From the NCBI GenBank assembly GCA_964624795.1, contig CAZUZS010000014.1:1-64000 (forward strand): a stretch of DNA of 64,000 nucleotides, written 5' to 3'. Of this stretch, positions 45,276 through 54,538 are shown piece after piece. The position numbers and the translations under genes were made by a program. The notes beneath the pieces were generated by a model. It ran no database searches, had not been told where the DNA came from, and saw nothing but the letters and a program-made list of their open reading frames with translations. Positions within the stretch are counted from its first letter, which is position 1. Every line of letters begins with the position of its first letter. Source of the DNA: CAZUZS01 sp964624795 (GTDB taxonomy: Bacteria > Calditrichota > Calditrichia > RBG-13-44-9).

Positions 45276-48256
45276 TTGCTTTTATGCTCATTGTTGTTTC
45301 GGTGATTAAAATCAGGTCTGTAAATGACGCCTCGCGAAGTCCGCCCATCGATTTTCACGATTAACGGTTTATTAAAACGCACATGGGCCAAGTGCTCTGT
45401 CAGGCGAACCGTACTTTGCGATTTAATCCAGTTCCATGCAATTCCCTCATTGGCTCCATTTTCCTTAATGTGAAAATAGCCCAGGCGCAGCGAAACAAGG
45501 TTGTGGAAAAAATGGCTGCCGAGCGACGGCTCAATTTTGAAGCTCCCCAGATTGGACTCGATCAGCACCTTGGCGCGGGAAATCTGGTGCCAATCTACCG
45601 GGATTCCCAACCACGGATCGGCTGTACCCCACCTTCCGAAACCCATCAGGATATAATTGCGCCTTTCTTCTTCGCAGAGGTGATTCAACTCTTCTACTTC
45701 ACGGGCGATATGATCGCTCTTCGCTATATCAAATTTTTCAGGATCAATATATATCAAATCATGTAATTCTTTGAAAATGCCGTTGCCCACCGCATGATCC
45801 GACCAGCAAAGCAATTCCTTCGCTGCAACATCCTCAATAGAAACCTCGCTGTTCTCATTGTTCGCCACCATCGGCCGAATCTGCAGAATATAAAATTCCG
45901 GCTTCCGATCCTGCGATTTGTATAGATTGATTGCGAATTCGACCTCAACGTGGGTGCCGAAAGCGTTTTTGCCTAATTTCAGCAGATCTGTCAATATGTC
46001 CGCAAGCGGAAAAATATCATACTTTAGGATATTGGCAAATGTGATGACCCGCGGCCCTTTAATGGCGAGTGTGTCCTGGATGGTCTCATCCTGAGGGGAG
46101 TAGCTGCTGCCTACGTAAAACAGTGTGCCGTCTTTTTCTGCTCTGGAGATGTTTAGCTTATTTAAGCTGAACATCTCATCCTTTTGAATTTGAATCTGCG
46201 GCCGCGCGAGAGAGAGGGCGTAGTAGCTGTTCTGCGAATTGTTAACAAATTCCAGGGGCGAGCCGAATGGCGGGTTGGTGTGAGGAAAGGCTGGAGAAAA
46301 GCGGTAGATATGCTCACCATCCACAATGATCTTGCCCAAACCCAGTCCCAAGTGTGCAATCCCATCTTCGGGACGCAAATGCGAAAACGGATAGAAATTG
46401 TAAGATTGCGCAACTCCCGAGATTACCGGGTAAAATGTATCTCCAAATTGTATGCCGGCCATCTGCTGGATGATTACCGCCATCTTTTCCTCTTCGATGC
46501 GGTAATCGGTGTTTCTTACATATTCCTTTGGATCCCGGTAAAATGCCGAAGCATATACCAATCGGATGGCATCCAATGCCTGCTGCAAACGAACCTGGCT
46601 GTCGGGATGGTTGTTTGGGATCATGTAGGTCCGGTACATGCCTGCGAATGGCAGAAGCTGCGAATCTTCCAGTAGGCTGGACGACCTGACCGCCAGCGGA
46701 TATTCGATTTTGCCAATCATTGACGAAAGATTATCCCGGATGCGTGCCGGGAAGCTGCCCTGCAAAAATCGCTTTGCGATTGCATCGTCGTCATCCGCCG
46801 TAACCGCGAATTCCTGGAGATGGTTAATCTCGAGGAATTCTTCGAAAACTTCCGTGCCAAGAACAAAGGTCTGCGGCGTTTTTATTTCGATATTTTGATA
46901 TTTTTCGAAGATCTTTGTATTGGCAAGCATGGAATTGATAAATGCGATGCCTCTCCCTTTCCCGCCAAGCGAGCCGCTGCCCAACCGGATAAACGAATTA
47001 TCCTTGTAAATCTGAAGGGAACCGAAATCCTTTATTACGCCCATCTGCAGCCGGATTAGTAGATTTTGTGCCGCCTTAAAGATGTAATTCCGGAGTTCTT
47101 CCACATTTCCGAAATCGGAAACCTGTTTCGGACGCAACTCATCCGCCAGTTCAAACTCGGTACGTGCCCGCAACCAAATTGAAATGTGATTCCGGCTGGC
47201 ATGAAAATTCAGGCTGGCAGCAGGTATGGACTGTATCCTCTCGGCGAATTCGCTCAAATTTTTCACCCGGTCAATCTCCGTTCCATCCGGGTAGCGGAAT
47301 ACGAAATCGCCGAATCCGAAATGGGAGAGCATGAAATTGCGGAGCTCCAGGATCAGGTTCGGAGAATTCTTGTTAAGAAAGGTGGCACTGCATTTTTCCG
47401 CTTTAGCCTGACTTTGCGGATTGGTGGATTGCAGAAGAATTGGAAGATCCGGTACTTCGGCCTTGACTTTTCGGGCCAGGATAAAACCGGCCTCTTTATC
47501 CAGAACACCATTTCTGGGAAAGCGGACATCGGAGATGATGCCCAGCAGATTGTGCATATTTTTCTCGTAATATTTTATGCCCTCTTCAAACGTCTCAGCC
47601 ATCAGGATTTTGGGACGCGCCCGCATGCGCAACATCCGGTGCAGATCGTTCACTCCGTCGGAGATCAGCTTGCGCGTCTGGGTCATGATTTCAGCATAAA
47701 TAGAGGGAAGAAACATGGAGTAATACTTGGGCGAATCTTCTATCACCAGGATTACCTGTACACCGGCGCGAGCATCCTTTTCGACGTTTTTCATATCCTC
47801 CGTAAATTTGATGATAGCCAGCAGAATTTTAGATTCACCGGTCCAGTAAAAAATTTTGTCGATGCTTTTTACGCGGCGGATGTTCTTAAGCAGAATAGGG
47901 TCCATGATATCGTAGGTCAGCAGAACCACTATTTTGTCCGGATCATATTCTTTTACCTTACGCCCGAATTCTATCGGATTCATATCCGATATACGGGCCA
48001 TTGTAATTACCAGGTCGAACGATTGTCTTTTAAGTGCGTTGAATGCTTCTTCCGCTGAGGTAACTTTTGTAATGCGCGGAATATAGTGCAGGTTGAGATC
48101 AATATATTCACTGAAAATACGTTCGGCCAGCCGGCCGTCTTCTTCCAGGACGAAAGCGTCGTAGAGGCTGGATACCAACAAAATCTCACGAACCCTGAAT
48201 TTCATAAGATCGTGAAATCCGCTGAATTGCGGCTCGAAATCGTGTGTGATTGTCAT
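45272..48256 (-). CDS. Receiver-receiver-PEP-synthase-like ATP-grasp fusion (protein C)
   Basis: 994 residues. Two receiver-like domains come first. Domain 1 (about 22-150) has Met at the phospho-acceptor place (ITMARISDMNP) and is degenerate. Domain 2 (about 166-310) keeps E173-D174, D243 (ISDVRFP) and K296. After a linker domain (315-400) comes the PPDK_N ATP-grasp region: GSLGGKGRGIAFI, LAVRSSSLLEDSQLLPFAGMYRT, MAVIIQQMAG, FYILQIRPMV. The C-terminal module is shared with the proteins at 23293 and 25023: FGRWGTADPWLGIPV (GRWG 874-877) and LGSHFFHNL (H915). No swivel His or PEP-binding barrel. The gene is divergent from glutamate dehydrogenase 2. Its ATP-grasp region and C-terminal module are closer to protein A (SGVxxSYNFYP, NPPF) than to protein B. 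Confidence 0.85.
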   Translation of the reverse strand: MTITHDFEPQFSGFHDLMKFRVREILLVSSLYDAFVLEEDGRLAERIFSEYIDLNLHYIPRITKVTSAEEAFNALKRQSFDLVITMARISDMNPIEFGRKVKEYDPDKIVVLLTYDIMDPILLKNIRRVKSIDKIFYWTGESKILLAIIKFTEDMKNVEKDARAGVQVILVIEDSPKYYSMFLPSIYAEIMTQTRKLISDGVNDLHRMLRMRARPKILMAETFEEGIKYYEKNMHNLLGIISDVRFPRNGVLDKEAGFILARKVKAEVPDLPILLQSTNPQSQAKAEKCSATFLNKNSPNLILELRNFMLSHFGFGDFVFRYPDGTEIDRVKNLSEFAERIQSIPAASLNFHASRNHISIWLRARTEFELADELRPKQVSDFGNVEELRNYIFKAAQNLLIRLQMGVIKDFGSLQIYKDNSFIRLGSGSLGGKGRGIAFINSMLANTKIFEKYQNIEIKTPQTFVLGTEVFEEFLEINHLQEFAVTADDDDAIAKRFLQGSFPARIRDNLSSMIGKIEYPLAVRSSSLLEDSQLLPFAGMYRTYMIPNNHPDSQVRLQQALDAIRLVYASAFYRDPKEYVRNTDYRIEEEKMAVIIQQMAGIQFGDTFYPVISGVAQSYNFYPFSHLRPEDGIAHLGLGLGKIIVDGEHIYRFSPAFPHTNPPFGSPLEFVNNSQNSYYALSLARPQIQIQKDEMFSLNKLNISRAEKDGTLFYVGSSYSPQDETIQDTLAIKGPRVITFANILKYDIFPLADILTDLLKLGKNAFGTHVEVEFAINLYKSQDRKPEFYILQIRPMVANNENSEVSIEDVAAKELLCWSDHAVGNGIFKELHDLIYIDPEKFDIAKSDHIAREVEELNHLCEEERRNYILMGFGRWGTADPWLGIPVDWHQISRAKVLIESNLGSFKIEPSLGSHFFHNLVSLRLGYFHIKENGANEGIAWNWIKSQSTVRLTEHLAHVRFNKPLIVKIDGRTSRGVIYRPDFNHRNNNEHKSK

Positions 48257-48845
48257 TTCCCTGTTTCCATATCCGGTTTATTCATTCACAGCCAAAGTTA
48301 TGATATGGCAAAATCGGATGCAAAGAAATAAATGCTTTGTGCCGGGAATGATCGGTCAGTTTGCCCGCAATTTTTTGTTTAAGGGATTAGGTCGTCTCCG
48401 TTTCACCGGCAGCCCGAAAGTGGCGGGAAGGACTTTTTTCTTATTCTCTTGACAAAGAAATGCATAAGATATAAATTCTTTTGTGAAAAGATTTATATGA
48501 AGCTGCATTTTTGATGTAAATGAAATAAAAATAAGCATGTTTGATATATTGAACGCAACCAGCTCAGAGATAGACATCGACCACAAAATATTGTACGCAT
48601 TTATCCCGGAAATTGTCATCACATTCAAGGTCTTTTACCAGAGAGAATCGACTAAACCGGCCGGCAAAAAGGCGGGGATGAGGAATTTTTGTGTCCGGGG
48701 GGCAAAATGGATATGAGCAAATTTGCATCATCGGGGAGAGTTTACATAGAGTTAGTCTAACTTAAGATGGAGCAGTAACTGTTTTACCGGATGATATTTA
48801 ACTTAATATTCTAATTTTTAAATCAAAAAAGTATGGAGGTTTTGT
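48257..48845. other. Divergent intergenic region between PEP-synthase-like gene C and gdhA
   Basis: 589 bp, with no gene or RNA I can support. It should contain the promoters of both the minus-strand receiver/PEP-synthase-like gene and the plus-strand gdhA, so shared regulation is possible. GGAGG lies six bases before the gdhA ATG. Confidence 0.55.
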
Positions 48846-50198
48846 ATGGTTCGCGACAATCGGTATTCTTCAGTCGATGCATTTATGGAGCATGTAATCG
48901 CAAAAAATCCGAGCGAAAAAGAGTTTCACCAGGCAGTGCAGGAAGTAGTCGAATCCCTGTGGGATTTTCTGCAGGATAATCCCCGTTACAATCATGCCAA
49001 GATTTTAGAGCGGATTGTGGAACCGGAAAGAGTCCTCATGTTTCGCGTTCCCTGGCGGGACGACCGGGGCGAAATTCAGATAAACCGCGGTTTTCGCGTG
49101 GAATTCAATTCGGCAATTGGTCCCTATAAGGGCGGATTGCGCTTTCACCCGTCCGTCAATCTCGGCATCTTGAAATTTTTGGGTTTTGAGCAAGTCTTCA
49201 AAAACAGTCTGACAACGCTTCCCATGGGCGGCGGTAAAGGTGGCTCCGATTTTGATCCCAAAGGGAAATCCGATAATGAAGTCATGAGCTTTTGCCAGTC
49301 TTTTATGACTGAGCTTTCCCGCCACATCGGCGCCAATACGGATGTTCCGGCTGGTGATATCGGCGTTGGCGGACGCGAAATTGGCTTCTTATACGGGCAG
49401 TACAAACGTCTGCGCAATGAATTTACCGGCGTCTTGACAGGCAAAGGAATCAACTGGGGCGGCAGCCTCATTCGCCCGGAAGCAACCGGTTACGGCGCAG
49501 TTTATTTTGCAGAAGAGATGTTGAAAACCCGCGGTGAATCGTTCAAGGGAAAAACGGTAGCTGTCTCCGGATCCGGCAATGTGGCACAATATGCAACAGA
49601 AAAAGTAAACCAGTTGGGCGGAAAGGTGGTCACTCTGTCCGATTCCAGCGGTACCATTTACGATCCGGCAGGAATTGATGCGAAAAAACTGGATTTCGTG
49701 CTGGAACTGAAAAATGTCAAACGCGGCCGGATCAGAGAATATGCCGACAAGTACGGCGTAGAATACTGGGAAGGCGAACGTCCGTGGAAGGCCAAATGTG
49801 ATGTGGCTCTGCCTTGCGCCACGCAAAATGAGGTCAGCAAAGAAGATGCTGAAATGTTGGTGAAGAACGGGTGCGTCTGCGTTGCCGAAGGTGCTAACAT
49901 GCCTTCCGAGCCGGGCGCCATTGATGTTTACCTGAATTCAAAAATCCTGTTCGGACCGGGCAAAGCAGCCAACGCCGGTGGCGTGGCAGTCTCCGGGCTG
50001 GAAATGAGCCAGAACAGCCTGCGATTAAGCTGGACCCGCGAAGAAGTGGATCAGAGGCTGCATGGTATTATGAAGAGCATCCACAGCACCTGCCTGAAGT
50101 ATGGAAAAGCCGGCGATTTCGTGAATTACGTGAAAGGCGCCAATATTGGCGGTTTCATCAAAGTTGCCGATTCCATGCTGGACCAGGGCGTCGTCTGA
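48846..50198 (+). CDS. gdhA: NADP-type glutamate dehydrogenase (E. coli GdhA class)
   Basis: 450 residues, the length and sequence type of the assimilatory hexameric enzyme: 2-oxoglutarate + ammonia + NADPH to glutamate. Signatures: RVPWRDDRGEIQINRGFRVEFNSAIGPYKGGLRFHP, TTLPMGGGKGGSDFDPKGKSD (catalytic Lys), NTDVPAGDIGVGGREIGFL, TGKGINWGGSLIRPEATGYG, VSGSGNVAQYATEKV and VAEGANMPS. The ATG follows GGAGG at good spacing. A strong terminator follows at 50225. Cofactor preference is inferred from subfamily resemblance. Confidence 0.97.
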   Translation: MVRDNRYSSVDAFMEHVIAKNPSEKEFHQAVQEVVESLWDFLQDNPRYNHAKILERIVEPERVLMFRVPWRDDRGEIQINRGFRVEFNSAIGPYKGGLRFHPSVNLGILKFLGFEQVFKNSLTTLPMGGGKGGSDFDPKGKSDNEVMSFCQSFMTELSRHIGANTDVPAGDIGVGGREIGFLYGQYKRLRNEFTGVLTGKGINWGGSLIRPEATGYGAVYFAEEMLKTRGESFKGKTVAVSGSGNVAQYATEKVNQLGGKVVTLSDSSGTIYDPAGIDAKKLDFVLELKNVKRGRIREYADKYGVEYWEGERPWKAKCDVALPCATQNEVSKEDAEMLVKNGCVCVAEGANMPSEPGAIDVYLNSKILFGPGKAANAGGVAVSGLEMSQNSLRLSWTREEVDQRLHGIMKSIHSTCLKYGKAGDFVNYVKGANIGGFIKVADSMLDQGVV

Positions 50199-50224
50199 TA
50201 CGCACTGCATCAAAAATAGAAGCA

Positions 50225-50250
50225 AAAAAGGGGGCCAGCGCCCCCTTTTT
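50225..50250 (+). terminator. Intrinsic terminator of gdhA
   Basis: GGGGGC-CAGC-GCCCCC followed by TTTTT, with an A-run before the stem that can pair with the T-run. It begins 26 bp after the gdhA stop. Confidence 0.9.
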
Positions 50251-50365
50251 AATTTAGTTCGTTTCCACAGAATATTCTCTCGCTGCCATCTTGCCCGGAA
50301 TTTAAAAAAATAAAAAAATATTTAATATTTATTTAAGTTCCAATTTGGGCCGCCGATAATCATAA

Positions 50366-50457
50366 GTGGGAGTTGAAAAGAAATTTTTGCTCCCACATAG
50401 GCCTCCTCCAATATATCGCCTCTTGTGCCTGCGGTGGGCATAGGAGGCGATTTTTTT
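50366..50457 (+). ncRNA. Candidate small structured RNA ending in a terminator
   Basis: Hairpin 1 pairs GTGGGAG (50366-50372) with CTCCCAC (50390-50396). Hairpin 2 pairs TCGCCTC (50416-50422) with GAGGCGA (50444-50450), with an inner TGCC/GGCA pairing, and is followed by seven T. GCCTCCT (50401-50407) could instead pair with AGGAGGC (50442-50448), which would break hairpin 2. It lies after the gdhA terminator and no plus-strand gene follows for 1.9 kb, so a free small RNA or a back-up terminator fits better than a leader. Confidence 0.4.
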
Positions 50458-50498
50458 ATGATAACGCCGGGCGAAGTAACAATTGGCAACTTGCATAC

Positions 50499-51971
50499 TT
50501 ACTCGGCATTATGCCGAATCATCTTTTCCACTGCATTTTCACATACTGCACAATACGGCTTCTTCCCCTTGGAAAACATGATGCAGTCCAGCATAGAGCG
50601 GTAGAGCCCTTTTGACGAATAGCCCGCTCCCTCAAACGCACCCACTTTCCCGAAATATTTATCACCATGTAAAATTTTATCCATTTCTTTTGCATTTTCC
50701 CGGGACAGGGTTTCGGCTTTATCCTCAAGTTTGGTGATTTCGCTCTTGTTGCCGCCTTCCCGCTTCAGTCTGGCAATCTGCTCGTTTAGTTGCTGGCGAA
50801 CTTTTTGATATCCAATGTCCATGCTGTCATATTGCGCCTTGTTCCAGGGGGTGGGAATTGCAATTCCGGGGGTGATCAGTTTTTCCCATTTGATTTCCGG
50901 GGCGTTGAGCAAGGCAGTAATATTCGGTTCGGTCGGCTCAACTCCCTGCGGGTAGAAATCATTATAGGCAGTGGAAGAAGTGTAGTATTCATCCGCCAGG
51001 CCGGAAAAGGAATGTCCGAATTCATGCAGGAACAGGTAGGCATGCCACTGGTTGTCGGTGGTGAATGTGCAGAACAGATTGTAAATGCCACCGCCGCCAT
51101 AGCGGGAGTTATTTACCATTATGACGATTGCATCATATGGCGCATGAGCGGCAATGTCCCGCATATCCTTGTTATCTTCCGTAAGCAGATAACGCGGCGA
51201 TCCCAGGGAATTGAATGTGGTGTTCAAAACCGTGTTGCGGAAAACCCCGTGAGTGGGTTCATCGGTGCCGCTATCCTCGGATGCTTTGAACACGCCGTGA
51301 ATGTTAAACTTATCCTTATTGGATTTGTAGGGCTCCAGAGAAAATAAAATCTCGGAAAACTCCTGCAGATCTTTTTTGAATTTTCCTTCCTCGCTGGCCG
51401 TGTAACCCTCTGCTAACATGGCAAGATCGACCTTGACATGCGGGTCCCCGTTTTTCACGATATCGAATACTTTCACCCCTTCACCCAGCGGTTCCTTTAT
51501 TATATCAACGCTGTTGGGATCGATTTCCTGCTTGAATAATGGGTGAAGCAGGTTATCGTGATCCCGTGACTCAACTGTAAACAATATCTTGTTCTTCGGG
51601 TAAGGAATGAGCGCCGATTCCTGGTAAGTCCGCTGAATCCCCTTTGACGCCGGCGTTGAGGTTTGATATTCGCCGAAATAGCTGTCAAATCCTTTCGAAT
51701 AGATAAGTTTATCGGACGTCATATCATAGATTTTTACATAATAGCGGCCATTATTGAACCGATCGATCAAGTTCTTCTCGCTTCCCGCCCATTCGCCCTG
51801 TTGATAAATTTTGTCGAGCGTGATAGCTTCATATTTCTCATCGCCAACATGATAATAGTCAATCCGCATGGTTTTGTTCACAAAATAATCGTTGAAATCA
51901 AGTGCCGTTTGGGCGGCCAAAATGCCAGCAAAGAGAATTATTGCGAAAATCAAAACTTGTACTGCCTTCAT
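50499..51971 (-). CDS. Secreted M64-type zinc metallopeptidase
   Basis: 490 residues with a signal peptide (VQVLIFAIILFAGILAAQ). The zinc site is HEFGHSFSGLADE (H316, E317, H320 and probably D327), as in the IgA-peptidase-like M64 family; VDLAMLAEGYTASEEGKF and SRYGGGGIYNLFCTFTT upstream are family-like. A charged helical stretch follows the zinc site (QQLNEQIARLKREGGNKSEI). The end has CAVCENAVEKMI, with paired cysteines. It is exported to the periplasm or outside. It stands alone, convergent to gdhA. Targets are unknown. Confidence 0.9.
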   Translation of the reverse strand: MKAVQVLIFAIILFAGILAAQTALDFNDYFVNKTMRIDYYHVGDEKYEAITLDKIYQQGEWAGSEKNLIDRFNNGRYYVKIYDMTSDKLIYSKGFDSYFGEYQTSTPASKGIQRTYQESALIPYPKNKILFTVESRDHDNLLHPLFKQEIDPNSVDIIKEPLGEGVKVFDIVKNGDPHVKVDLAMLAEGYTASEEGKFKKDLQEFSEILFSLEPYKSNKDKFNIHGVFKASEDSGTDEPTHGVFRNTVLNTTFNSLGSPRYLLTEDNKDMRDIAAHAPYDAIVIMVNNSRYGGGGIYNLFCTFTTDNQWHAYLFLHEFGHSFSGLADEYYTSSTAYNDFYPQGVEPTEPNITALLNAPEIKWEKLITPGIAIPTPWNKAQYDSMDIGYQKVRQQLNEQIARLKREGGNKSEITKLEDKAETLSRENAKEMDKILHGDKYFGKVGAFEGAGYSSKGLYRSMLDCIMFSKGKKPYCAVCENAVEKMIRHNAE

Positions 51972-52399
51972 CTGTTGTTCCTCCTCTATTAGTTATCCGG
52001 AATAAAAATACGCAATAATTTCAGGGATTAACCACCGGATTCCAATCAAAATGTGAATCGGACTGCAATTTCATTAGACGGATACGCGCAAAGGTAGCGA
52101 AAACTTTTTCGTTCAGCGGGTGTAACAATTGCTTTTCGGCGCCGTAAAGTATTGCATCTTGAAGGCGCTGTTTGAACTAAGCAACGCATACCGTAATGAG
52201 CTGGAAAGGAAGAACCATACAGGTAATTGATTTGGAAAGAATTCAATTGACACTAACAACGAAAAAGAAACCTGGGGCGACCGGAGGTCTCGATTTTTGT
52301 GAGAACAGCAAACACGAAATTCTTTTAAACCCAGCATTTGGTAAGCTTATCTTTAAAAATATCTCACTGTCCTAAACCGGATTTAATAAAAAGGGGGTC
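51972..52399. other. Intergenic region, peptidase / MacA-like exporter
   Basis: 428 bp between divergent genes. It presumably holds promoters for both. I see no RNA gene or repeat. Confidence 0.5.
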
Positions 52400-53677
52400 A
52401 TGAAAGCCATGTCCAGAAAAAAGGTAATTATAATTTCGTCGTCAGTGGTTCTGGTTGCCGCAGCAATTCTCATCTTCAACATGAGAAATAAAGAGGATGG
52501 TAAAATCGAAGTTCAGATTTCCAAGGTAGAACGCCACAAGATTGTGCAAACGGTGACCGCAACCGGCCATATTCAGCCCAAAACGCAGGTGAAGATCAGT
52601 GCCGATGTGGGTGCCAAGATTATTGAGCTGAAAGTAAAGGAAGGAGACTGGGTGGAGAAAGGGGAATTACTGGTGAAGTTGGACCAGGAACGCATTCGTG
52701 CGACAGTGGAAAGCGCAGAGGCGAACCTGCGTTCGGTGGAAGCAAATTCCCGTCTGGCGAAGGAGAATATGCTAAAAGCCGGAAAGGATTACGACCGAAT
52801 AAAGGAGCTATTTGACCGGAAGCTGGAATCGCAGGCAAGCCTGGACCAGGCAAATGCCGCGTACCAGGTGGAGAAGGCCCGCTACCAGTCCGTGCTGGAA
52901 CAGGTGGACCAGGCGGCGGCAAGTCTTAAACAGGCACGCGACGACCTTTCGAAGACGACTATCTTCGCTCCCATGTCCGGCACCATCAGCCAGTTGAATA
53001 AGGAAGTTGGCGAGATTGCCCTGGGTTCCCAATTCCAGGAAGATGTGATTATGGTGGTTTCGAACCTGGCGGGAATGGAAGCCCTGGTGGATGTTGATGA
53101 GAACGATATCGTCTCGGTTGCCGTGGGAGACAGCGCCCGCATAGAAGTGGATGCGCTGCCCAATGTGGTCCTGAAAGGTACCGTTACCGATATTGCCAAT
53201 ACTGCCAAAATCTCCGGAAGCGGCTCGGCAGATCAGAAAACAGAGTTTGAGGTAAAGATCGCGGTAAATGATCCCGGCAAAGAGTTGCGGCCCGGGATGA
53301 CAGCCAGCAGCGACATCATTACCGAAACCCGGGAAAATACGCTGGGAGTTCCAATCCAGAGTGTGGCCGTTCGCACACCGCAACAGCTCAAAAAGGTTAT
53401 GCCGGTGCCAAAAGGGGACGTAGCCATTGCCGATGATTCTGCCGGACAGAATTTTGTGCCCGACAAGGATGGATTCGTGCAGGTGGTTTTTGTGGTGAAA
53501 GATGGAATCGCAAGCGCTGTACAAGTAAAAACCGGCATCCAGAGTGAAACGCACATCGAGATCACCGATGGGATTTCAGAAGGCGACGAAATTGTGGTCG
53601 GCAATTATCGTGCAATCAGCCAGTCCCTGAGAAATGGCTCACCGGTGGTGGTTGCGACTGCGCTGGCGGGAAATTAG
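52400..53677 (+). CDS. MacA-like periplasmic adaptor (HlyD family)
   Basis: 425 residues. An N-terminal membrane anchor (VIIISSSVVLVAAAILIF) is followed by a lipoyl half (KISADVGAKIIELKVKEGDWVEKGELLVKLD), a long coiled-coil hairpin (about 75-195), the second lipoyl half (KTTIFAPMSGTISQLNKEVGEIA) and beta-barrel/membrane-proximal domains. The adaptor connects the ABC transporter encoded downstream to an outer-membrane channel. The ATG at 52400 lies close to GGGGG; the in-frame ATG at 52409 is possible. It is the first gene of a four-gene MacAB-like operon. Confidence 0.94.
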   Translation: MKAMSRKKVIIISSSVVLVAAAILIFNMRNKEDGKIEVQISKVERHKIVQTVTATGHIQPKTQVKISADVGAKIIELKVKEGDWVEKGELLVKLDQERIRATVESAEANLRSVEANSRLAKENMLKAGKDYDRIKELFDRKLESQASLDQANAAYQVEKARYQSVLEQVDQAAASLKQARDDLSKTTIFAPMSGTISQLNKEVGEIALGSQFQEDVIMVVSNLAGMEALVDVDENDIVSVAVGDSARIEVDALPNVVLKGTVTDIANTAKISGSGSADQKTEFEVKIAVNDPGKELRPGMTASSDIITETRENTLGVPIQSVAVRTPQQLKKVMPVPKGDVAIADDSAGQNFVPDKDGFVQVVFVVKDGIASAVQVKTGIQSETHIEITDGISEGDEIVVGNYRAISQSLRNGSPVVVATALAGN

Positions 53678-53723
53678 TGTGGAAATGAGAAGAGAGCTTG
53701 AAGATCAGTCAAAAGGAGATGTC

Positions 53724-54437
53724 ATGGCAATCGAAATAAAGGATATGGTGAAAACTTACCAATTAGGGAATTCCGAAGTTCAAGCGTTGCGAGGCGTTTC
53801 GCTGGAGATAGAGAAAAATGAGTATATCGCGATTATGGGACCTTCCGGTTCGGGAAAATCTACGATTATGAATTTGTTGGGCTGCCTGGACATTCCTACA
53901 TCCGGCACCTACCTTCTTGAAGGCAAAAATGTGAGCAATTTGAATGATGACAGCCTGGCGGAAATCCGCAATCAAAAGATCGGTTTTGTCTTCCAGACCT
54001 TCAACCTGCTGCCCCGGGCCGATGTTTTTCGCAATGTTGAGCTGCCGATGGTTTACGGCGGCATCCCTGTTTCAAAAAGAAAACAGATGGCAGAGGAGGC
54101 CATTCGTAGAGTAGGCCTGGGTGATCGAATGAATCACAAGCCAAGCGAGCTTTCCGGCGGACAGCGGCAACGGGTTGCAATAGCCCGGGCGCTGGTCAAC
54201 AATCCGTCCATTATTCTGGCCGACGAGCCGACCGGTAACCTGGACAGCGCCACCGGGGAAGAGATCATGGCCATTTTCGATCAATTGCATGAGGCCGGGA
54301 ATACCATCATCCTGGTTACACATGAATCCGACATCGCGGAACACGCGCATCGTGTCGTAAAATTGAAAGACGGCCTGGTCGAAAGCGATACCCGGACACG
54401 ACGCATCGAATGGGAACCGGAAGCGATGGTAAATTAG
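53724..54437 (+). CDS. MacB/LolD-type ABC transporter ATP-binding protein
   Basis: 237 residues. Walker A GPSGSGKST, Q-loop VFQTFNLLPRADV, signature LSGGQRQRVAIARAL, Walker B IILADEPTGNLD and H-loop LVTHESD. This is the standalone ATPase of a MacB-class mechanotransmission transporter, with the two permeases encoded next. The ATG at 53724 has GGAGA upstream; the frame is open 30 codons further into the adaptor gene, but that part is not family-like. Confidence 0.97.
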   Translation: MAIEIKDMVKTYQLGNSEVQALRGVSLEIEKNEYIAIMGPSGSGKSTIMNLLGCLDIPTSGTYLLEGKNVSNLNDDSLAEIRNQKIGFVFQTFNLLPRADVFRNVELPMVYGGIPVSKRKQMAEEAIRRVGLGDRMNHKPSELSGGQRQRVAIARALVNNPSIILADEPTGNLDSATGEEIMAIFDQLHEAGNTIILVTHESDIAEHAHRVVKLKDGLVESDTRTRRIEWEPEAMVN

Positions 54438-54538
54438 CTGCTTTTTTCGGACCGGTTCCACCCCGAACTAAGGACGGCAAAGTCGAGGCATCAACCATAG
54501 TTTAGCGGATCAGTTCAAATTCAAAACAGGTATTTGCA

